Position numbers and translations under genes: made by a program | Assembly: GCA_021826225.1 (NCBI GenBank) | Contig: JAKBAV010000001.1 | Coordinates: 40,064 to 104,063, forward strand | Direction: 5' to 3' | Source of the DNA: Pseudomonadota bacterium | GTDB lineage: Bacteria; Pseudomonadota; Alphaproteobacteria; Acetobacterales; Acetobacteraceae | DNA: 64,000 nucleotides | Shown: positions 1 to 7,972 of the stretch, one piece after another | Layout: each line of letters starts with the position of its first letter | Position numbering within the stretch: position 1 is the first letter of the stretch | The notes under the pieces: generated by a model | What the model saw: the letters and a program-made list of their open reading frames with translations, nothing else | Told to the model about the DNA's origin: nothing | Databases searched by the model: none

Positions 1-181
1 GCTGGCCGGGGCTATCGGCGGCAAGATATTGGGGGCGGGCGGTGGCGGTTTCATGCTGTTCTTCGCCCGGCCGGAGGAGCACGGCCGGATCCGCGAGCGT
101 TTGAACGGGCTCGTTCATGTGCCATTTCAATTCGATGATACGGGCAGCCGCGTGGTCCTGTATCAGCCTAACGGATTATAG
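1..181 (+). CDS. hddA: D-glycero-alpha-D-manno-heptose 7-phosphate kinase, C-terminal fragment
   Basis: Only the last 59 residues are in the window, and the reading frame starts at base 2. The fragment contains the glycine-rich GHMP-kinase motif 3, GGKILGAGGGGFMLFF, in the form typical of HddA-type sugar kinases. HddA phosphorylates C1 of D-glycero-D-manno-heptose 7-phosphate to the 1,7-bisphosphate in the GDP-heptose pathway. The assignment is supported by hddC, gmhA and gmhB in the same cluster. A fucokinase or another GHMP sugar kinase is the alternative, because the substrate-binding part lies outside the window. The next gene starts 3 bases after the stop, so they are probably co-transcribed. 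Confidence 0.75.
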   Translation, partial: LAGAIGGKILGAGGGGFMLFFARPEEHGRIRERLNGLVHVPFQFDDTGSRVVLYQPNGL

Positions 182-184
182 CCC

Positions 185-1153
185 GTGGATAACAACGCAC
201 GTATCTATGTCGCGGGTCATACCGGGCTCATCGGCTCGGCCCTCATCCGCGGGCTGCAAAAGCGCGGCATAACGCTGCTGGTACGCCGCCGGGCCGAGCT
301 GGATTTGCTGGATGGCGCGATGGTCGAACGGTTTTTTAGCGCTGAGCGGCCGGATTATGTGGTTCTGGCTGCCGGCAAGGTCGGCGGCATTGTCGAGAAC
401 CGCGATTATCCGGCAGATTTCCTGCGAGAAAACCTCGCCATTCAGCTGAATGTGTTGCAGGCCGCGCACCGGGCGGGCGTTCGGAAGCTCATATTTTTCG
501 GTTCGTCCTGCATGTATCCAAGCGAATGTCCGCAGCCCATGGCGGAAACCGCGCTGCTCACAGGCCTGCCGGAGCCCACCAGCCTGGCCTATGCCGTCTC
601 CAAGCTGGCCGGATTGCAGATGTGCCTGGCCTATAATCAGCAATTTGGGGAACAGCGTTTCATTCCCGTTATTCCTAACAGCGTCTTCGGGCCAAACGAT
701 AATTTTGACCCTGCGCGCGGCCATGTGCTGTCCTCGCTGATCCGGCGCCTCCACGAAGCAAAAATGACAGCGGCTAGGAGGATAACATTATGGGGATCGG
801 GCGAGCCACGGCGTGAATTCGTCTATGCTGATGACGTGGCCGACGCCTGTATCGCGCTGCTGGAACAGGACACGGCTGCGCTACATCTGCCGCTCAATAT
901 CGGTACGGGCGTGGATGTTTCTATTCGCGAACTGGCAGCAAGCATTGCCGGGATTATAGGCTATGACGGGCTGATCGAATGGGATACGAGCATGCCAGAC
1001 GGCGCGCCACGCAAGTTACTGGATAGCAGCCGCATACGCAGTTCTGGCTGGGAACCGAAAACAAGTCTGCAGGCCGGACTGCACGAGACATATCAATGGT
1101 ATCTGCGGAGTGCATATGTAAACGGCGCGGCGCGGCAGGAGTGCCCGGTATGA
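185..1153 (+). CDS. GDP-4-keto-6-deoxy-sugar epimerase/reductase (Fcl/ColC-like SDR)
   Basis: This 322-residue extended SDR starts at GTG. The NAD(P)-binding motif is GHTGLIGSA at residues 11-19. The catalytic set known for GDP-L-fucose synthase is present at matching positions: Ser107/108 and Cys109 in GSSCMYP, Tyr136 and Lys140 in YAVSK, and His180 after GPNDNFDP. Family members epimerise and then reduce a GDP-4-keto-6-deoxy (or 3,6-dideoxy) sugar using NADPH. In ColC the partner is ColD, and a ColD-like gene lies downstream. The substrate here may be a heptose rather than a hexose. No GDP-sugar 4,6-dehydratase is visible in the window; it may lie upstream. The stop overlaps the next start (ATGA). 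Confidence 0.85.
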   Translation: MDNNARIYVAGHTGLIGSALIRGLQKRGITLLVRRRAELDLLDGAMVERFFSAERPDYVVLAAGKVGGIVENRDYPADFLRENLAIQLNVLQAAHRAGVRKLIFFGSSCMYPSECPQPMAETALLTGLPEPTSLAYAVSKLAGLQMCLAYNQQFGEQRFIPVIPNSVFGPNDNFDPARGHVLSSLIRRLHEAKMTAARRITLWGSGEPRREFVYADDVADACIALLEQDTAALHLPLNIGTGVDVSIRELAASIAGIIGYDGLIEWDTSMPDGAPRKLLDSSRIRSSGWEPKTSLQAGLHETYQWYLRSAYVNGAARQECPV

Positions 1154-1968
1154 ACCCCAGTGCCGAAATATTGCGGGCGAAGGCCGACTGGGTATGGCGC
1201 GAGACCCTGGCCATCCACCGGCGCGCACCGGAAACCAGGATTGCCTCATCGCTCTCGCCGATCGAGATTTTCGTGGCACTTTACTACGGCGGCGTGCTGC
1301 GCTTCGATCCCAGGGAGCCCCTGGCCGCGATGCGTGACCGGTGCATCATCAGCAAGGGGCACGGCTCCATCTGCATGTATCCCATCCTTGCCGATCTTGG
1401 GTTTTTTCCGAAGGAAGAATTGCTCCGTGTGTGCGAGAAGGGTAGCTTCCTGGGCGGCATACCGGACCCTGTCATCCCTGGCTATGAAACGCTGAACGGC
1501 TCGCTCGGACACGGTCTGGGGGTAGCGACCGGCATCGCGCTCGGTCTGAAGCGTCGTGGCAGCGCCCGCAGCGTATTCGTTATCACCGGCGATGGTGAGT
1601 TGCATGAGGGAGCGAATTGGGAAGCGATTATGTTCGCGGCGCATCATGGCCTGGATAACCTGCATGTGGTCGTCGATAACAACGAGATCAGCATGCTGGG
1701 GCATACTGCGGATATCGTTGCGCATGGCTCTTTGGTCCTGAAATTCGCCGCCTTCGGCTGGGACACAGAGGAGGTGGACGGGCACGATGTGGCGCTGGTG
1801 CAAAGCGCGCTGCTGGCGCAGAAGGAAGTGGCTGATGGGCGGCCGAAGCTGCTGGTGGCGCGTACCCTGAAAGGGCGCGGCGTGCCAGGCCTTGAGAACG
1901 CGCCGCTGGCGCATATCATGAACCCGAAACCCGCCTTGCTCGACATCCTGCTGGAGGCCCACACGTGA
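1150..1968 (+). CDS. Split transketolase, N-terminal (ThDP-binding) subunit
   Basis: The 272-residue protein has the transketolase N domain: SKGHGS, LGHGLGVATGIALG, and the thiamine diphosphate/metal motif GDGELHEGANWEA followed about 30 residues later by DNN. The ORF track begins at 1096, but the ATG at 1150 overlaps the previous stop and fits the family start. Together with the next gene it forms a two-subunit transketolase that moves a C2 ketol unit. Its place between nucleotide-sugar genes suggests a dedicated role. It could supply sedoheptulose 7-phosphate for GmhA, or attach a two-carbon branch to a keto sugar. Neither role can be decided from sequence. Confidence 0.85.
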   Translation: MNPSAEILRAKADWVWRETLAIHRRAPETRIASSLSPIEIFVALYYGGVLRFDPREPLAAMRDRCIISKGHGSICMYPILADLGFFPKEELLRVCEKGSFLGGIPDPVIPGYETLNGSLGHGLGVATGIALGLKRRGSARSVFVITGDGELHEGANWEAIMFAAHHGLDNLHVVVDNNEISMLGHTADIVAHGSLVLKFAAFGWDTEEVDGHDVALVQSALLAQKEVADGRPKLLVARTLKGRGVPGLENAPLAHIMNPKPALLDILLEAHT

Positions 1969-2963
1969 GCATGAAGCCCTTGGCCATGCGCGATGCGCTG
2001 CTTGAGCGCATCTGGCACGAAATGGCGACGAACCCGGACATTTTTTTCGCCAGCGCGGATTTCGGCTCTCCGGTATTGGATAAAATCCGGGCCGATTATC
2101 CCGCTCGTTTCGTGAATGTCGGTATTGCCGAACAAAATCTCATTAATATTTCAGCGGGTTTGTCGCTCGAAGGCTATACCGTATTCGCCTATGCCATCGC
2201 GCCATTCATCACTATGCGCTGCTATGAGCAGATCCGCGTCAATCTCGCTTTGCTGGCCGAGGCGCGGCAGCTCAATGTCAACCTTATTGGCGTGGGGGCG
2301 GGCTATAGCTATGTCGTCTCGGGGCCGACGCATCAATGCTATGAGGACATAACATTGATGCGCGTGCTGCCGAACATGCAGATTTTCTCGCCGGCCGACC
2401 ATGTCTGCGCGGCGGCGTTACTGGAGCGTTGTGTGGTTGAAACGGGGCCAAAATATATTCGGCTTGATGCCCAGCCTCTACCGGTGATCTATACTGGCGG
2501 CGCGCCGGACATGGAGCGCGGCTTTCATGTGCATCGCCACGGCGCCAGGGTGGTTTTCGTCGCTACAGGCTACATGCTGCATACGGGGATCGCAGTGGCC
2601 GAACAGCTGCGAGAGGCTGGCGAGGTTGTGGGTATTATAGACATGTTCGATCTCGCGCGCTTCAATGCGGATGCCTTGGCAGTCGCGCTATCCGGCTATG
2701 ACATAATTGTAACGATAGAAGAAGGTTTTTCTGGCCGGGGCGGGCTGGATGCGCTGCTCCGCACCTTCACGGTGCGGCACTGCCTCAAGGCCCGTATGCT
2801 GTGCATAGGCGTGGAGCCGGCCTACCGCTTCGACCTTGGCACAAGGCTTGACTTGCATGAGCTGGTCGGTATCGGGCCCGCTGCCGTGCTGCGGGCCGTA
2901 GTTGAGATGCTGGCGACGCTAGAGGCTTCGGCGGGGACCAAACGTGAAGTGGAGAGCCTATGA
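1965..2963 (+). CDS. Split transketolase, C-terminal (pyrimidine-binding) subunit
   Basis: The 332-residue protein has the pyrimidine-binding domain with the catalytic glutamate in NVGIAEQNL, the GPTHQ segment, and a C-terminal transketolase domain. GTG at 1965 overlaps the TGA of the N subunit; an ATG two codons on is possible. It pairs with the N subunit to make one active site. A T7 tract (2041-2047) lies near the 5' end. Split transketolases are common in polysaccharide and secondary-metabolite loci. The full-length housekeeping transketolase is expected elsewhere in the genome. Confidence 0.85.
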   Translation: MSMKPLAMRDALLERIWHEMATNPDIFFASADFGSPVLDKIRADYPARFVNVGIAEQNLINISAGLSLEGYTVFAYAIAPFITMRCYEQIRVNLALLAEARQLNVNLIGVGAGYSYVVSGPTHQCYEDITLMRVLPNMQIFSPADHVCAAALLERCVVETGPKYIRLDAQPLPVIYTGGAPDMERGFHVHRHGARVVFVATGYMLHTGIAVAEQLREAGEVVGIIDMFDLARFNADALAVALSGYDIIVTIEEGFSGRGGLDALLRTFTVRHCLKARMLCIGVEPAYRFDLGTRLDLHELVGIGPAAVLRAVVEMLATLEASAGTKREVESL

Positions 2964-4132
2964 AATTCCCTCTCATGCGCAACAACATCCTACGTCAGGA
3001 TCTTGACGCGGTGATCATGCATCTGCGGCAGGATGACCCAATTCTAACCAATGGCCCGGAAATCCGTGCCTTCGAGGCCGAATGGTCGGCCTGGCTCGGC
3101 GTCAAATACAGCGTGTTCGTGAATTCCGGTGCTTCGGCCAATCTTCTGAGCATGGCGGCGCTGAAGCTGTGCCACCCGGAAGGTGGCGAGGTGATCGTAC
3201 CAGCATTGACCTGGATTTCCGACATCGCCTCGGTGCTGCAACACGGCTTCACGCCGGTTTTCGTCGATATTGACCCGCGCACGCTATCGATGGATACGAC
3301 GCAGATTCTCGCAAAAATCACGACCCGCACGAGGTCGGTATTCCTTACTCATGTGCAAGGTTTTGATGGGCTGACCGATGAGCTACTCGCCGAACTGGAA
3401 CGGCGTGGTGTGAAGTTGATCGAGGATGTGTGCGAATCTCACGGCGCGACGCATGCCGGGCGCCGGCTCGGCAGTTTCAGCTGGATTTCAAATTTCTCTT
3501 TCTATTACGCGCATCATATGAGCACGATCGAGGGCGGCATGATCTGCACGGATGATCCCGCATTGTATCAGCAATTGCGGATGCTGCGCTCACACGGCAT
3601 GGTACGCGAGGCCAGCGATCATACGATACGCGAATCCTATGCCGCGCAATACCCCGACCTCAATTCTGATTTCATCTTCGCCTACGCAGCCTATAATGTC
3701 CGCAATACCGAGATTGGAGGCATTCTCGGCCGGAACCAGCTTAAGCGGCTGGACGAGAATGTGCTGCGCCGGACGGCGAACCTCGAACGCTTTCTCGGCC
3801 AGCTCGACTCGGCGAAGTACCGCACGGATTTCAAACTTGAGGGATCGAGCAATTATGCCTTCAACCTAATCCTGCGCGAACCGGATGAGAAACTCTTTGC
3901 GCGGCTTACGGCGGCGATGCGCGCATCCGGCATCGAGTTCCGGCGTGGCAGTGCCGGCGGCGGTAACCAGTTGCGCCAGCCCTATCTGCGCGGACTGGTG
4001 CCCGATGGCCATTATCGGGAATTTCCCCAAACCGAGCATATCCATTTCTACGGTTGCTATATCGGTAATTTCCCGGACCTGCGGGATGAGGAGATTGATG
4101 AGATATGCGCGATCCTGAATGCAGTCTCCTAG
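2960..4132 (+). CDS. PLP-dependent sugar 3-dehydratase (ColD/RfbH-like), His in place of Lys
   Basis: The 390-residue protein has the DegT/DnrJ/EryC1 (fold type I) layout, with the SGASANL segment near residue 56 and a DVCESHG segment near 156. At the position where sugar aminotransferases have the PLP-binding lysine, it reads SFYYAHHMSTIEGG, so His185 replaces the lysine. The same AHH arrangement is found in ColD (GDP-4-keto-6-deoxy-D-mannose 3-dehydratase) and RfbH/E1. These do not transaminate; they remove the C3 hydroxyl. I infer a GDP-4-keto-3,6-dideoxy intermediate. The start ATG overlaps the transketolase stop (ATGA). ColD also needs PLP and glutamate as amino donor. Confidence 0.8.
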   Translation: MKFPLMRNNILRQDLDAVIMHLRQDDPILTNGPEIRAFEAEWSAWLGVKYSVFVNSGASANLLSMAALKLCHPEGGEVIVPALTWISDIASVLQHGFTPVFVDIDPRTLSMDTTQILAKITTRTRSVFLTHVQGFDGLTDELLAELERRGVKLIEDVCESHGATHAGRRLGSFSWISNFSFYYAHHMSTIEGGMICTDDPALYQQLRMLRSHGMVREASDHTIRESYAAQYPDLNSDFIFAYAAYNVRNTEIGGILGRNQLKRLDENVLRRTANLERFLGQLDSAKYRTDFKLEGSSNYAFNLILREPDEKLFARLTAAMRASGIEFRRGSAGGGNQLRQPYLRGLVPDGHYREFPQTEHIHFYGCYIGNFPDLRDEEIDEICAILNAVS

Positions 4133-4135
4133 GCC

Positions 4136-4834
4136 ATGACCTGCGCCATTATCCTCGCTGGCGGGCTTGGCACGCGTTTGCGCGCGGTTGTGCCCGACCG
4201 GCCAAAGCCCATGGCGCTGGTCAATGGGCGGCCATTTCTGGTGCATCTCATGGATTATTGGCTGGCGCAGGGGGTAAAGCGCTTCGTGCTCTCGGTCGGG
4301 TACCAGCATGACATGATCCAGCAATTTTTTGGCGCGCATTATCAGGGTGTGAAGCTCGATTACGCGATTGAGGAGACCCCGCTCGGCACGGGCGGCGGGT
4401 TGTTGCATGCGATGCATGGCGCGGGAGATGCGGCCTGCCTGGTACTCAATGGCGATAGTTTTTTTGCCGTGGAAGCGCGAAGCCTGCTCGATGCCCATGC
4501 CGGACGGCACGCAGCGTGGACCATGTCACTATTCCGCGCCGGGGAGGCCAGCCGCTATATGGGCGTGAAGCTTGGCACGGATGGGCGGATTGACAATCTA
4601 GCGACTGGGCGCGGTGAAATCGGCGATCATGCTAATGGTGGTGTCTATGTGGTCGATCCCGCGGCAATACGTGGCTGCGGCTTCCCCGCGGGCGAAAAAT
4701 TATCCCTGGAAGATGAGATGCTGCCTTTGATGCACAAGCAAGGCCAGCCGCTTTACGGGCGTGAATGCGCCGGCATTTTCATCGATATCGGCGTTCCAGC
4801 CGATTACCGGCGCGCGCAGGAGATCTTGCCATGA
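4136..4834 (+). CDS. hddC: D-glycero-alpha-D-manno-heptose 1-phosphate guanylyltransferase
   Basis: The 232-residue nucleotidyltransferase starts with the signature AIILAGGLGTRLR, followed by RPKPMA with the catalytic lysine, and EETPLGTGGGL. Its size and motifs match HddC/WcbM-type enzymes, which join heptose 1-phosphate with GTP to give GDP-heptose. Adjacent gmhA, gmhB and the hddA fragment support the heptose rather than mannose or glucose substrate. It starts 3 bases after the previous stop and its own stop overlaps the gmhA start. Confidence 0.85.
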   Translation: MTCAIILAGGLGTRLRAVVPDRPKPMALVNGRPFLVHLMDYWLAQGVKRFVLSVGYQHDMIQQFFGAHYQGVKLDYAIEETPLGTGGGLLHAMHGAGDAACLVLNGDSFFAVEARSLLDAHAGRHAAWTMSLFRAGEASRYMGVKLGTDGRIDNLATGRGEIGDHANGGVYVVDPAAIRGCGFPAGEKLSLEDEMLPLMHKQGQPLYGRECAGIFIDIGVPADYRRAQEILP

Positions 4835-5478
4835 CGGCGCGTGCCTCTTCCCCCGCGGCTTCGGTGCTGCACGCGAATTTTGTACGGTCGGCCCAGGCGA
4901 TGCGGGCATTGAGCGTGGATCACGTTCAGCTTGCCAATTTCGAGGCAATGGCGGCTATGTTGATCGACTGCTTCCGCCGTGGCGGACGGGTTTATATTGC
5001 TGGTAATGGCGGGTCTGCCGCTGATGCGCAGCACATGGCGGGCGAGTTCGTTAGCCGCCTCGCCCGTGACCGGGCGCCGCTACCAGCCGAGGCGCTCAAT
5101 GTCGATGGCGCACTGCTGACAGCGATCGGAAATGATTATGGATTCGATCAGATTTTCGCGCGCCAGCTGCGTGGCAAGCTGACTGACCGGGACATGTTTC
5201 TCGGCTTCACCAGCTCGGGAAATTCGCCTAATATTCTCGAGGCGCTGCATGTCTGCCGCCAGCTCGGTGTACCGGGCCTGATGTTGGCCGGCCGCGGCGG
5301 TGGTGCGGCGGCCGGCCTGGCGAGCGTTTGCCTCACAGTCCCTGGCGAGACCACAAGTACGGTCCAGGAGTTGCATATGATCCTCGCGCATTCATTATGC
5401 GAGGTTGTGGAGCAAGCGCTCTTTCCGCGCCAGACGAGGCTGCTACCGCAGCAAGCAGTACCGGAATACGTGCGGTGA
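4831..5478 (+). CDS. gmhA: D-sedoheptulose 7-phosphate isomerase
   Basis: The 215-residue SIS-domain protein converts sedoheptulose 7-phosphate to D-glycero-D-manno-heptose 7-phosphate, the first step of heptose synthesis. It shows AGNGGSAADAQHMAGEF and FTSSGNSPNI, the sugar-phosphate-binding serine loops, and an HMILAH segment near the C-terminus with the catalytic histidine. ATG at 4831 overlaps the hddC stop, so the longer track ORF from 4765 is not used. The C-terminus has a short extra tail. Confidence 0.9.
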   Translation: MTARASSPAASVLHANFVRSAQAMRALSVDHVQLANFEAMAAMLIDCFRRGGRVYIAGNGGSAADAQHMAGEFVSRLARDRAPLPAEALNVDGALLTAIGNDYGFDQIFARQLRGKLTDRDMFLGFTSSGNSPNILEALHVCRQLGVPGLMLAGRGGGAAAGLASVCLTVPGETTSTVQELHMILAHSLCEVVEQALFPRQTRLLPQQAVPEYVR

Positions 5479-5529
5479 TGCGCGCCGGAATGACGGGTTA
5501 TGAGATTTGGCTAGAGGAATGATAGGTTG

Positions 5530-6468
5530 ATGTCGTATAATATACTCGTGACCGGCGGTGCCGGATATCTCGGCTCCATCATGGTTCCCGATCTTCTCGC
5601 GGCGGGACACAAGGTAACCGTGCTCGATAATTTTCTATTCAAACAGACAAGCCTCAATCATGTCTGCTACCACCCTAAATTCTCGGTCGTTAAAGGCGAT
5701 ATCCGCTCCGCCGAGACGATGGCGCCGCTGCTCAAGGCGAATGATGTCATCATTCCTCTGGCCGCGCTGGTCGGCGCACCAATGTGCAATATAGACCCAA
5801 TCGGGGCCGCAACAATCAATCACGACGCGATAACCATGATGCTGAAAATGCTGTCGCCGGCGCAGCGTGTGCTTATGCCGACGACGAACAGCGCCTATGG
5901 CTCGGGTGCTGAAGGAAACTTATGTTCAGAAACATCCCCACTCAACCCAATTTCAAAATATGCGATCGACAAGGTCGCGGTCGAAAAGGAGCTGATGGAA
6001 CATCCTAATGCAATCAGCTTCCGTCTAGCGACCGTCTTTGGCATGTCGCCACGTATGCGCATCGACCTTCTAGTCAATGATTTCACCTATCGCGCCGTGT
6101 ACGACCGCGCGGTCGTACTGTTTGAGAGCCATTTCAAGCGCAATTATATTCATGTTCGCGACGTCTCGCGCGTGTTTCAGCACGGGCTGAATAATTTCGA
6201 TACTTTGAAAAGCCAAATCTATAATGTTGGATTGTCAGACGCAAATGTTTCTAAATGGGAGCTTTGCGATCGGATCAGAATACAGGTCAGGGATTTCACC
6301 TTTATCGAGGCGCAGACTGGCCGCGACCCTGACCAGCGTAACTATATCGTGTCCAACAAAAAAATCGAGGAGACCGGCTACAAACCGCAATTTTCACTGG
6401 ATGCCGGGATTGCTGAATTGATCAAGGGCTTCACGATGATACGAAATTCCGTCCACGGCAATGTCTAA
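5530..6468 (+). CDS. NAD-dependent epimerase/dehydratase (extended SDR)
   Basis: The 312-residue protein has the N-terminal NAD motif TGGAGYLGS, an LAALVG segment, the TTNSAYGSG active-site strand, and YAIDK (Tyr/Lys pair). The strand lacks the Asp/Glu expected next to Thr in 4,6-dehydratases, so an epimerase or reductase is more likely. It may act on GDP-heptose or a keto derivative. I choose ATG 5530, with AGAGGAATGATAGG upstream, over the TTG one codon earlier. It overlaps gmhB by 8 bases. Confidence 0.75.
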   Translation: MSYNILVTGGAGYLGSIMVPDLLAAGHKVTVLDNFLFKQTSLNHVCYHPKFSVVKGDIRSAETMAPLLKANDVIIPLAALVGAPMCNIDPIGAATINHDAITMMLKMLSPAQRVLMPTTNSAYGSGAEGNLCSETSPLNPISKYAIDKVAVEKELMEHPNAISFRLATVFGMSPRMRIDLLVNDFTYRAVYDRAVVLFESHFKRNYIHVRDVSRVFQHGLNNFDTLKSQIYNVGLSDANVSKWELCDRIRIQVRDFTFIEAQTGRDPDQRNYIVSNKKIEETGYKPQFSLDAGIAELIKGFTMIRNSVHGNV

Positions 6469-7042
6469 CACAGCAGATCAGGAAGTGAACAATAAGAGAC
6501 CGGCATTATTTCTGGACCGCGATGGAACCTTGAATGTCGAAAAGAATCACCTGTATCGAAGCGCCGACTGGGAGTGGATCCCCGGCGCACCGGAGGCAAT
6601 CCGCCAGATCAACGCCATGGGTTGGCTGGCGATTGTCGTGACCAATCAGTCCGGCGTGGCGCGCGGCTATTACCGGGAGGCGGATGTCAACGCGCTGCAC
6701 CGCCATGTCGATGGTCTGCTGGCTGCGGCTAGCGCGAAAATTGACGCCTATTATATATGCCCGCATCATCCGGATGCTGGCGCCATGGGCGACTGCGATT
6801 GCCGCAAGCCGCAGCCGGGCATGCTGCTCCGCGCCGCGCGCGAGCACCAGATCGATCTCGCCAGTTCCTTCATGATCGGTGACAAGATGACCGACGTTGA
6901 AGCAGCAAGGCGTGCCGGTGTCAGGCCGGTTCTTGTGGCGACAGGATACGGCGCAGCTGAAGCTGAGGCTCTTTCACTCGGCATCGCGCGGGCTGAGAAT
7001 GTACTGGCGGCGGTTGATATGATCAGGAGGCAGTGGCATTGA
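6461..7042 (+). CDS. gmhB: D-glycero-D-manno-heptose 1,7-bisphosphate 7-phosphatase
   Basis: The 193-residue HAD-family phosphatase has FLDRDGTLN (nucleophile Asp and acid/base Asp), VTNQSGVARG (motif 2), the structural zinc site CPHHPDA followed by CDCRKPQPGM, and MIGDKMTDVEAA (motif 4). This is the GmhB layout, also shared with histidinol phosphatase; the cluster favours the heptose substrate. It removes the 7-phosphate before guanylylation by HddC. The start lies inside the preceding SDR gene. Confidence 0.9.
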   Translation: MSNTADQEVNNKRPALFLDRDGTLNVEKNHLYRSADWEWIPGAPEAIRQINAMGWLAIVVTNQSGVARGYYREADVNALHRHVDGLLAAASAKIDAYYICPHHPDAGAMGDCDCRKPQPGMLLRAAREHQIDLASSFMIGDKMTDVEAARRAGVRPVLVATGYGAAEAEALSLGIARAENVLAAVDMIRRQWH

Positions 7043-7965
7043 GTGGCCGGCGCCTGATCTCGCTACTGCTGCCGACGCGTAAACGTCCGGAATTGGCGCG
7101 CCGGTTTCTGCGCAGTGTTTTGACGACGGCGCAATATCCTGAATCCGTCGAGATCATACTCTATGCTGATGAGGACGATGCAGAAAGTCATGATCTAGAC
7201 TGCACCGGCCTCACTATCCTGCGGATCATCGGACCACGGCAGTCTATGGGTGGCTATAATACCGCCTGCCTGGCACAGGCCAGCGGAGATATCATAGCGC
7301 TGATGAATGACGACGTCGTGATTCGCACCACCGGTTGGGATGAAGCACTGCGGCAACTCGATGCCTTGGTTCCGGACAAAGTATATCTCATTTATGGCAA
7401 TGATATGTTCAAGGGGAAGACGCTTTGCACGTTTCCTATCCTATCTCGTCGGACATGCGAAATATTGCGTGAGCCTTATCATCACGCCTATCGTGGCGCG
7501 TTCATCGACTATCACCTTATGGATATTTTTAAGCGCCTCGAACATAGCGGTTATCGGCGCCTGTTCTATCTGCCGGACATCGCGTTTGAGCATCTGCATT
7601 ATCGCGCAGGCAAAGCGGATTTCGACGAGACATATGGGCAGCGTGGCCGGTTCGATGACGATATGATATTTGTCAGCCTGGCCCAGCTCCGCACCGCCTC
7701 TATGGCACTGCTTTCCAGCGCAATCGAGGGCACATATGACGAGAAAAATTCTGACGCATTGTCTGCATTGCCAGTCTTCACCCCCGTGCCACGGCCAACT
7801 TCACCCATCTACGCCCTATCGCTGTTCACGCGTGAATTTCTTCTCGACTGTGCACTGCCGGGGCGTTGGCGTTTTTTTTTATGGTGGTGGTTCAACGCAC
7901 GTTATCTGACAAATGGTTTGCAAAATGGCATACGTCTCAACTCAAAAACCATGGCGGGGGATTGA
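7039..7965 (+). CDS. Family 2 glycosyltransferase (GT-A)
   Basis: This roughly 308-residue protein has a GT2 fold start (SLLLPTRKRPELARRFL) and an MNDDV metal-binding motif near residue 95, typical of nucleotide-sugar-dependent transferases at the cytoplasmic face of the membrane. The strong RBS AGGAGG at 7025-7030 is only 2 bases from the GTG at 7033 but 8 bases from an in-frame TTG at 7039, so TTG is the better start. A T9 tract (7872-7880) lies in the last tenth of the gene. It probably transfers a residue onto the O-polysaccharide; donor and linkage are unknown. Confidence 0.8.
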   Translation: MSGRRLISLLLPTRKRPELARRFLRSVLTTAQYPESVEIILYADEDDAESHDLDCTGLTILRIIGPRQSMGGYNTACLAQASGDIIALMNDDVVIRTTGWDEALRQLDALVPDKVYLIYGNDMFKGKTLCTFPILSRRTCEILREPYHHAYRGAFIDYHLMDIFKRLEHSGYRRLFYLPDIAFEHLHYRAGKADFDETYGQRGRFDDDMIFVSLAQLRTASMALLSSAIEGTYDEKNSDALSALPVFTPVPRPTSPIYALSLFTREFLLDCALPGRWRFFLWWWFNARYLTNGLQNGIRLNSKTMAGD

Positions 7966-7972
7966 AAAGCAT

